A stretch of DNA of 64,000 bases from Kalaharituber pfeilii. Its lineage: Eukaryota > Ascomycota > Pezizomycetes > Pezizales > Pezizaceae. Below, piece by piece: positions 56,032-64,000 of the stretch. How positions within the stretch are numbered: the stretch's first letter is position 1; each line of letters opens with the position of its first letter. The DNA lies in contig WHUZ01000043.1 of assembly GCA_015179045.1 (NCBI GenBank), forward strand, positions 62,001 through 126,000, given 5' to 3'. The notes below the pieces were generated by a model. It searched no databases, was not told the origin of the DNA, and worked only from the letters and a program-made list of their open reading frames with translations. The translations under genes and the position numbers were made by a program.

Positions 56032-56959
56032 GACCCATAACTAAACTTATTTGTTTTCATTCTTGTCTGTGCGTCACTAGATCTTCGCTCAGCGCCCCGG
56101 CCCGAAGTAATGTACCCTATACCTTCCAAAGGTGCTCCCGTCTTTGCCTTTGGAAGAATGTATTTGATGGCTTCCGCGATATCAAACCCAATAAGACAGA
56201 TAAGACAGATAAGACAGACTAACCTTCAGAACTTATGGCTATCCTTGGGCTCCACACCTCCCTTGTAATATTCTCGAGTTCCCAGTAAACAGGCAAGGCC
56301 ATATGTATTAGAAAAATAGATAATCAACAGAAGAGGAAGTTAGTTGAACCTAAGAAATCGCCGCTCTAAGTGTATATATATATCCACCGCATGACTGTAC
56401 GTCCGCATAACAGGCTCACGTTTATTTATGGTCGGTCAATAGCTCTTCCTTCGCCAAAACTCGACCTGTTATCCTCAGGTTAATTATGAAGTAGGTATTC
56501 CGATTGTAACACTAGTTGATGCAGTAAACAACATGCAGTAATCCCTTCTGTTACACGACAGGGCCATTTTAAATTAAAGCTTTTCGAGTCTTAATAATGA
56601 TGTAGGTGGGTTTCATTGGTTGTCGTTCAAGGCTTCTTCATTCGCCATACTGTGACTTTATGGGCGGCATGCTGGTAGCGATAGCTTTGGCTATAGAAAA
56701 GTCCTTGCATGGTGACCTCCAAGTGTATTTTACGAACGTTATTTTCTCTGGGGAGGATACTCTCAGCTCAAGATATTGAATTTCCTTTCAAATCCCTACT
56801 TATGCTGCAATTCATTTTTGTCGACGATCAAAAGTATGGTCGCTACATTACCCTGAGTTCCCAATTTGTAGTCTGACAAACATAAGGGGCTACAAACTTC
56901 TCAGATCCTGTGTACCTTCTACACCCCATTCTCTAATAGCCTCAGACCAGGCGTTTAGT
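56032..56959. other. Unassigned stretch
   Basis: No gene seen. CGCCATACTGTGACTTTATG and GGCGGCATGC at about 56644-56675 faintly resembles the LINE-A terminus but lacks a tail. Confidence 0.3.
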
Positions 56960-57734
56960 GCTAGAATATACTAGTATATCTTAGCAGATTTATTATTTAA
57001 AGTATATTTCTATATTTTTTATATTTACTAAATATATTACTATATTTTACTAAGATATTATATACTTTTAGAATATAAGAATTTATACAGTAGTAATTAC
57101 AATTCATATATAAGTATTATAAAACTTTAAAATATTATTTTTATAATTAAAGATATTAATATATAAATTTTATATTAACTTTAATACTTAAATAATATTT
57201 AAAATAAAGAGATAAAATTAGTTTTATATCAAATAATAATAAATTAGTGAATAGAAAAGAATATTTTAAAGTAATATTTGTTTTTTTAATTTTTTATAAT
57301 TATGATTTAAAAATTAAAAATAAGAAATTTTATATAGAAATAAGTAAAAAATATCTATCTTTAGTAACTTTTAAATATAATATATATATATTAATTTAAC
57401 TAAAAAGAAAAAATACCTAATTTAAAATAAAATAAACTATATATATTCTTTATATATATTTCTTTATTACTTTACTTTATTTATTATTTATCTATAACCT
57501 TTATATAATATAAATAAAACTTCATAATATTATAAGTTAATTTTTTATTATATATATTAATAGTCTATAAATAATAATAATAATAAAAATAATTAATAAA
57601 TATATAATAAATAGAATATAATATTAAAGAAAAAGTATCTTATATAACTAATACAATAGGTATATATAATTATATAAGAAGTAGTATATAATAGAGGTTC
57701 AACTGGTATAGAAGAAGTAATAAATACTAGTAGT
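56960..57734. repeat. Very AT-rich island, left part
   Basis: Almost only A and T, with dense TA, TATA and AATAAT. It continues after the solo LTR (58901-59010, TAGTAGAAGTAG and TTAGTTTAAGTTAG). Either an element mutated by repeat-induced point mutation or organelle-derived DNA; I see no gene that would decide. Confidence 0.6.
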
Positions 57735-58895
57735 TGTGACAGCCCATGCCCTACAGCCTCCGCACACCAAGCCACGACCGCCGGCAAGCTCATAGAACTG
57801 GCTAGCTATAGGTAGCTAGCTAGCTGTCAATTACATTTAGCGGTTCAGCCGCAAGCTAATGGGAGGCTCGAGAAACCTCCGAGGCCACAGGAGAGGGCAA
57901 GCCACAAGCCACTAGTGGGCGCCACCAAGCCACAGGGGAGTCCCTCTCTAGTTGGTTTCCCGTTTGGGAGATCCCTTCCTGGTAGTCATAAGCAGGCAGG
58001 TCAGGTGATGCTCAGTGTATAGAAGAGTGGGAGATGCTAGTACTCCCTCTCCAAGCCGCGTGAGTTGCGAAATCACCCACCCACCGACCCCGTTACCTCA
58101 GCGACTCGGAGGGAGAGACTGGGGGGTCCTTCGGTTTGCCCTTACTTAGTCAGCAGAGCACGACGGACTAAGCATGGGCACCAGGGGCTACAAACCCCTG
58201 GGCCGATTTCCACAACCTACAAAGCATGGATAGATATCTCCTCATTTGTTTTCCCTGTCATTCTGTCGTTCATTCCGCATAGTAATAATCATGTTTGTTC
58301 GGCACGCGAGTATTGATATAAAAAAAAAAAAAAAAAAAAAAATCATGTTTGTTCGAATCGAAGCGACAGCTGGCAAGCTCATAGAACCAGCTAGCTATAG
58401 ATAGCTAGCAAGCTGCCAGTATAGTCCACCTGCCTGCTACAGTAGGCCTATTGCTTATCACGGTTGCTATAGTGAAAACTCTACCTTCGTCACCCTGCTC
58501 TTGCTACTGCTCTCGTCGCTGCTCCTACCTTTGTATTATGCTTCTTGGCTAATGAGCCTATCATGTATATAAAGGCCCCATCTAGCCCTCATGTAAATAG
58601 TTCTTTCTCTCCTTGTCTGCTGCCTTGTCTTCTTAATAGACCCATATGGTTCCCCGCAGTCCATATGCTCTTTTTATTCTTGTCAATCCCCAGATCTAGT
58701 TCAGTACCTGATCTTCTCTGCCTTTTTACCATAGCCTGCCATCGCCGCTGAACCAGAACCGCTATCTGTGAGCCTCTCCTGTCAAGCCTCTCCTGTCAAG
58801 TTTGTCAAGCCTCTGCCGTTCAGCGCTTGCGAAACTACTGTTACCCTGAACCGGTCGTATTCTTTAGTAGCACCCACCCGCCGCCGCGCGTGACA
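57735..58895 (+). mobile_element. Solo LTR of an LTR retrotransposon
   Basis: It begins TGTGACAGCCCATGCC and ends CCGCCGCGCGTGACA (TG...CA), between two copies of GTAGT (57730-57734 and 58896-58900), a 5-bp target duplication. A TATA-like TATATAAAGG at about 58566 suggests plus-strand transcription. An internal pair of copies of GCTCATAGAAC..GCTAGCTATAG lies at about 57790 and 58375. No second LTR or internal domain is present, as after LTR-LTR recombination. A LINE-A micro-insertion lies inside. Confidence 0.8.
58302..58340 (+). mobile_element. LINE-A micro-insertion (39 bp)
   Basis: The perfect 15-bp duplication AATCATGTTTGTTCG lies at 58287-58301 and 58341-58355. The insert is GCACGCGAGTATTGATAT plus about 21 A, starting at the same LINE position as the copy at 14372. 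Confidence 0.93.
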
Positions 58896-59549
58896 GTAGT
58901 AGAAGTAGTAGAATAGTAGGTTGAGCAAGTAGAAGTAGTATGTATATTAGTTTAAGTTAGTCTAAGTTAGTTTTTTAGTATAAGTTTTCTACTCAGACTA
59001 ATACTTATAATTAATATTTGCTTGGCGACGGATTAGGGTCTGGTTCACGAGACTATATGCTTGCTTAAATACTTGTAATACATCTGCTAAGGCCCTGAGT
59101 GCCTTCTAGTAGCAACGCGGCTAATCTCCAGGCGTTACAGTAGCATAAAACACCGCTTACATAATACCGCTCTATGATGAGAAGTGCCTAGCCTGCTGCG
59201 TCCGCGTCCCTACCTAAACCTCCTCCATCATCATGCACTACTGTCCTTCTTTCACTGCTGAAGTGCTATCCAAGCAGCAATCCCGCTCGTTAACCCCCCG
59301 ATAATGTACATATCGCCCATTTATACAGCTCCATTTCACTCTCTTATACTACAACTCTGGCTTTCAGCTGCCCGATAGTTCAACCTCACATCATAAAGAA
59401 GCGGACGGCAAAACTGAAGGTCACAAAGACTACGATTGTTCTGATGAGAATAGTGTACACTCCTCCCCTGCAGTCTTCCTTATATCCTACTAAGGGAGTT
59501 CAGGAATCCACAGCCTTTGGTTCAAGGACAGATCGCTCAATCGCCTACT

Positions 59550-61643
59550 ATGGGCACACAACATACTATTGCAAGGGTGGTCAACTCCGTAGCCTCCGCA
59601 ATCTTCCGTCATCGCCTATTCACATCTTTTCTGGTCTTCCTTGCTCTCAATCTTTGTATGCTATTCACACCCCAGGAACATGGATTTTGTCGCCTTGCAG
59701 TAATAGGAGAGGCTGCTGTCACGGGAAAGGGAAAGGGATTCTGGAATGCAGTAAATGAAGCTGGGTATCATATTGCAGGCTTTGGACAAGCATCAGTCTG
59801 CTTTCTGGTTTGTGCGTGCTTTATGCCTTTTTTGAGGAGAGGTCCATCTGCATATTAATTATGGGCTAATCTTGCTGATATCCAATCATTGTTTTTGGTA
59901 GGGTTCCATTTGAACAGTGGACCGAGGATCCTTGAGAAAGTGAACGGAAAAGTCAAGAACACACCTGACCCAGAAAGAACTTCAGGATATGTATGGCCAT
60001 TAACTGTCCTGGATATCACTCAGCTCACCGAAACCAGAACGGTACCTGTTTTGTCAGTCATTACCGAAGATATGAGATCCATTACATGGCCCTATAAGTG
60101 CCCAGCATCTAGAAAGTTAAACAAGCAGCAGGAGAAGCAGGTCACTGGACACGATACGCTCATCGAAGTAGTGCCAATTCGCTTTCTTCAGAGCAGTACA
60201 ACCTCAAAGGCTCCTTGGTCGACCTTGCCATATGCGTGGGAACTATCGACAACACAAACACAAGAGGCACAAATGGGCGTGATTACAGCTCAATTTCCAT
60301 CAACTACGTCTAAAAAGGCACCAAACGAAACTACAGTGGTATCTGATTCAGGAATTTCAACGGTGATTTCAGGTATTCTGTCTCACCTGGCAGAAGCATC
60401 GACATCATTAATTCAGCACTCCACTAAAAATCATCCAAATTTCGTAGGAACGTGCCCACATAATGAGCTCTTGACGGCCGTTAGATCGCCTCTTTCTACA
60501 CCAGCGAGAATAGGCAACCAAACGCTTCTCATCAGGGTTGAGCATTACAAGGGAACAAGCACGAAGGCGCCTAAAGCTATTCGTCTTGACGCCCAATATG
60601 GACGAAGGTCCCCCCAACAGGATCTCCAATCAGACAGCCCGCAAGATATATTTTTATCGGAGTCATGTACAAGGGAAGGTCTTATTGTAGACCATTATTC
60701 TTCAGGCATAGCTTTGGCAAGTACAAAGCTTGATCAAAAAGATAATATAACACCAGGACAAACAATACAAGAGGGAGGGAGTATTCAGGACATCGCAGGA
60801 CCGGCTAAAGAATCCACAACCCAGGAACCTATAGATGATGATCCTACTTTACATAATTGCACAAAGACAGCGGAAGCAGGTGATACTCGAGAGTCTCAGT
60901 CCTTGAATAGGCAAGACCAAGAAGCGGCTTACCTTGGAGAAAACTTGGATCATCAGGTGAGCGGGCCGCTGGAGCAACAGTCTTCAACCTTGACTCGCCC
61001 TGCATCATTTGGAGTCTCTTTCTTTGCATTTGCTGCAGCCCTCACAATACAGCCTTCACTGCCATCTTCCCTTTTGATCACAGCCAGCCGTTTGGTTGTT
61101 CCCTTTCACCAAGTTGAACAAGTTATCGATGAAGCTATCCTTGATGACAGGCAAACAACCGAACTCAGAACAGGGACCACGCTTATAGAAACTAGACCAT
61201 ACACAACTACAGAACTTGCAACCGCGACCGATAGCGCTACATTTACTGTGACCCGCGGCATGGTGACTGAGGCAACAACGGCAATTGCATTACGCTGGCC
61301 AAAGCCCATGCTGGAACCGAATTCTCTTGTGGCGTATAGAAGTACTGATTCGACGTTGGATACAGCGCCGATTTCAAGGACTCAGAGGTGGAGACCGGCA
61401 CCGTCGAAGAGTCAGGGGCACCAACAGGTTCCGGCGCTGACAGTGGCGTATTTAGTGGCAATTTCTACGGTAATTTTGTTGGTGGAGTTTGGCATCGGGT
61501 GCTGCTTTCATGAGATTGGACACCTTCGTCAGAGAAGAAGGGATATGGCAAATAGGATACAAAGAGCAAACACGGAGAGTGCAAAAAGTGGAAGCGTCGT
61601 GTCTCCTCCATCAAGCAGCGAGATATGCAGATTCTGGGACTAG
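59550..61643 (+). CDS. Putative membrane protein, two exons, Ser/Thr-rich (about 667 aa)
   Basis: Exon 1 is 59550-59811, from ATG in good context (ACTATGG). Exon 2 is 59902-61643 and ends TAG. The intron (59812-59901) has donor GTGCGT, branch-like GCTAATC and GCTGATA, and acceptor GGTAG; phases agree (1 to 2 bases). Exon 1 encodes a hydrophobic segment, LFTSFLVFLALNLCMLF (residues about 18-34), and a second near the splice (ASVCFL). Exon 2 is long, Ser/Thr/Gln-rich and probably disordered, with a weaker hydrophobic stretch (SFFAFAAALTIQP). A strong C-terminal membrane helix (AYLVAISTVILLVEFGIGCC, about residues 602-622) is followed by a basic tail (HLRQRRRDMANR). No family recognised. A single stop-free frame of this length beside TE-rich DNA argues for a real host gene. 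A weaker alternative donor, GTCCAT, lies 31 bases downstream. Confidence 0.7.
59812..59901 (+). other. Predicted intron (90 bp)
   Basis: GTGCGT donor, CTAAT/CTGAT branch candidates 25-35 bases before the TTTTTGGTAG acceptor. Excision bypasses the in-frame TAA at 59856-59858. Confidence 0.6.
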
Positions 61644-61739
61644 GCGTTCCGTTGTCAGTGTGCGAAATCATTGTCAAACAGTGACATGATTTGGTAACTT
61701 TGTTTGTTACTTCTCCTTCACACTGGCGGAACTGGGGAT

Positions 61740-61861
61740 CACTACTTAAACGTTTGACTTTTTTTTCTCTCTCTCCTTTTATTTCTTATGTAACTAAATC
61801 GCCATAGCCCTTAGGGCGGCATGCGATCAATGATATAAAAAAAAAAAAAAAAAAAAAAAAA
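61740..61861 (+). mobile_element. LINE-A 3'-end insertion behind the membrane-protein gene
   Basis: ATCGCCATAGCCCTTAGGGC, GGCATGCGATCAATGATAT and poly(A) to 61861. The stem is ATCGC/GCGAT (paired variant). It lies about 100-220 bp after the stop codon, probably in or near the 3' UTR. The 5' edge and duplication are undefined. Confidence 0.7.
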
Positions 61862-62970
61862 CTCAGCCGCTGCATCAATGCTGCGAATCGGACATGAGAA
61901 AATGCCTCTTCTAGCCCATGAGGCGCGGTGGAGGGACAGTCTGGACTTGTATACGACGGACTGATCTTGGAGAAGTGAGAGAGTGGAGAAATTTCAAGTT
62001 TTGGGACCTTGTTTGAGATTGTGGGGATATCATATCGATTCATTGTTTTCGTATGGGGATTGAGGAAGTATAATTAGAGAAAGGAGATGGATTATACTAG
62101 AAATTTACTTTGAAAAGAAGTGGTTTGCTTTCTCCGTTCTAGTTGTTACCATACTCAGTTATTCATCCGTTTCTGGCTTTCGAGAATATACCGATTCATC
62201 CTGTTTTTCTTTTTGAACTGTTGAACGTACGGACGTTCAATAGTTGGGATGTGGGGAGGGGAGCGTTCTCTGATTTTAGGTACAATTATAGTTCTGCAGA
62301 TGTTTGATGTCGATGTATTGATGTACATGTGTCACTGTGTTGAATGCTTTATAGAGCGATGTCCATTATTTGCCACCAGTCGTCCCCCCCCCCCCGATTT
62401 GACATATCGATCCATTTTCTCCAGTCACTTTATATGCGTTTTATCCCCATTCATTGCTCTCATAAAGTCATAAGACGTCTCTTCTACAAGTTCGTCGAGT
62501 ATACCTGATTTAAAAGCTGAGGTTTATCTTTTCTGAGAGCGGACTCCACGGTGTTGACCTTGTCCAAGTTACTGTAATTGCGGGGTTTCTTCCCACATGG
62601 TTATCGATGATTTCTGCAATAATTGCGCCGTAAGCCATGACTAATGAAGGAAAGTCATACAGGTAGCTATAGCCTGAGATCGTGGCGTGAAAAGAACGAC
62701 GGGCGGGGACACGTGCCTCTCACCCACCGTTGGGGAGGTATGGTCATGGCACTAGCATCGCAGTACAGGTCCCCGGGGCAGGCAACATTACCACCGAAGC
62801 CATTCAAGACACTTTTGAATTTTGAGCTTTTCCACGTATAGGCCGCACGTAACCCCACCCAAATGGGTTACTAACCTCTTGGCGATGTCGTCAGTTGGAC
62901 CCCGAATTGATTCCGATATAACCTTCCCTTTCCGTCCCCTCCAGCTGCGACAATTAGAGACTGACTGCGA
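61862..62970. other. Intergenic stretch between two candidate genes
   Basis: It contains short T- and C-runs (for example ten C at about 62386) but no motif-bearing frame. It may hold the end of one transcript and the promoter of the next. Confidence 0.3.
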
Positions 62971-62986
62971 CCTACTGACCTCTAAA

Positions 62987-63021
62987 TTTTTTTTTTTTTT
63001 ATATCAGTGATCGCGTGCCGT
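62987..63021 (-). mobile_element. LINE-A micro-insertion (about 35 bp)
   Basis: The duplication CCTACTGACCT lies at 62971-62981 and 63022-63032. The minus strand reads ACGGCACGCGATCACTGATA and T before the A-tail (T-run on the plus strand). The exact edge within TCTAAA is ambiguous. Confidence 0.8.
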
Positions 63022-63170
63022 CCTACTGACCTTAAAACATCCCCCCAAGATCAGAAGCCGAGTCAGAACATTTAAGTACGGTACGTGCTCTTATGATTAG
63101 AAGAAGCCCTATGGTGATCAGTCTGCAGCTGGTTAGCTTCTAGTGTGAGCTCACAGTTTAGTATTAGGTC

Positions 63171-64000
63171 ATGAGCAATATCGAAACCTGGGAAGGCGAA
63201 TCATTCCTAGGAGTGGGAACTAGCATATCCACGGAGTGTCCCACAAAGTCGTCGACTCTACAACAGCTGTCCGATGAAGACACCCGCATGGACAACTGTG
63301 CTCCCTCCATAGTCAGCAATGATATTCTACCATCTCTCGAACTTGGCTGCGGAGAGCCCAGTAAAGGAGATGGCAATGGGATTTTTTTGACTTCTAATAT
63401 GCAACGAGGATCCATTGATATCTCTACTGAGGGACCATTTCATTCATCCTCTTATAACTGCCAACAACCTGAGCACATGGAAACTGAGGAAGATGAATTC
63501 AAGTTACTGGATCCAAAATCTGTTAGCACTTACTCTTGTATTGGAAGCATTACACATCAATATCAAGAACCAAAAGTCACCTCTCCCTACAATACTTTGT
63601 CTTCAGCTGTGCTTGCAAGAGGATCGCATGGGAAGAGCAAAGATCCCAGCACTCGGCATATGGTCGAATCTAGCGGAGGCAATCTCAAAAGAGGATTACA
63701 AGATAATATACGAGAAATGGGAGAGGAATTTAAGGCCCGAATTCTAGTGCCTCAACATTCTGTCGCAGGACCCCAACCACTGTGCAGAACAGGGTGCAAA
63801 AGTTCAACTCTTTTCGAGAATGAGCATGAAGCCTCCAAAGAGAAATCAGCACAACTTTTAGGTAATGATAGCGCTTCAAGTTCTGCAAGCCAGGCACAAG
63901 TTGCTCCTTGTAAGCCCGGCTCCTCTATCGAAGTCGCTGCAGAGCTCAGGTCTGCTGATGGATGCATGCCGCCAATGTCGAGCTCGTTTTCATCGGGCAA
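63171..64000 (+). CDS. 5' part of a Ser-rich protein gene, cut by the window end
   Basis: From ATG 63171 a frame stays open for 276 codons to the end of the window (MSNIETWEGESFLGVGTSIS ... FSSG). It is Ser/Glu/Gln-rich, with motifs such as EHMETEEDEFKLLDPKSV, and looks disordered, like the N-terminal part of many fungal regulatory or scaffold proteins. No domain appears before the edge. Its length without a stop, beside many-stop DNA, supports a real gene. The opposite-strand and +1 frames in this region are its shadows. Introns upstream or downstream cannot be excluded. Confidence 0.6.
   Translation, partial: MSNIETWEGESFLGVGTSISTECPTKSSTLQQLSDEDTRMDNCAPSIVSNDILPSLELGCGEPSKGDGNGIFLTSNMQRGSIDISTEGPFHSSSYNCQQPEHMETEEDEFKLLDPKSVSTYSCIGSITHQYQEPKVTSPYNTLSSAVLARGSHGKSKDPSTRHMVESSGGNLKRGLQDNIREMGEEFKARILVPQHSVAGPQPLCRTGCKSSTLFENEHEASKEKSAQLLGNDSASSSASQAQVAPCKPGSSIEVAAELRSADGCMPPMSSSFSSG

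Noticed and set aside
56640..56680. LINE-A terminal unit
   Set aside because: Only partial similarity, no A-tail and no target duplication.

Overview
The window looks like transposon-dense nuclear DNA of a filamentous fungus, most likely a Pezizomycotina ascomycete. The evidence is short spliceosomal introns with GTATGT/GTGCGT donors and CTAAT-type branch points, Tad/R1-like LINEs carrying RNase H and a C-terminal zinc knuckle, pogo/Fot-type and other DDE transposons with TIRs, and very few host genes. A powdery-mildew-like genome (LINE-rich, gene-poor) would fit, but nothing here proves the species.

Layout. 0-6.5 kb: a minisatellite, two minus-strand LINE relics, several 3'-end-only LINE insertions and a decayed intron-bearing gene. 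6.5-9.6 kb: mostly featureless. 9.7-12.1 kb: a minus-strand relic of LINE family B. 12-17.8 kb: LINE-A and ORF1 relics, a MITE and a pogo-type transposase relic. 17.8-22.7 kb: the best preserved LINE (family C, minus strand; endonuclease, RT, RNase H, zinc knuckle), broken by two DNA elements, one frameshift and one stop. 22.9-25.2 kb: a nested stack of LINE-A copies. 25-43 kb: long unannotated DNA with small palindromic MITEs, tandem repeats and a possible dead secreted-protein gene. 43.6-45 kb: nested pogo-type MITEs. 45.6-49.5 kb: a TA-flanked element with LINE-A inserts, then a near-complete DDE transposon whose gene keeps an intron. 50-56 kb: deleted LINE derivatives, micro-insertions and a 710-bp foldback. 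57-59 kb: a solo LTR inside a very AT-rich island. 59.5-64 kb: two plausible host genes, one spliced membrane protein and one Ser-rich protein that runs off the window end.

The main discovery is a recurrent class of tiny insertions: about 35-75 bp, flanked by 8-16 bp direct target duplications, made of little more than a LINE 3'-terminal hairpin plus a poly(A) tail. Family A ends in a stem whose two sides change together between copies (CTCGC/GCGAG, CTCGT/ACGAG, ATCGC/GCGAT). Family B ends in a CCCTGC/GCGGGG stem, and nearly all B micro-insertions begin exactly at the 5' edge of that stem. This suggests the 3' hairpin is the reverse-transcriptase recognition unit and is mobile almost by itself. 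All coordinates and matches were read by eye; no searches or folding programs were run.
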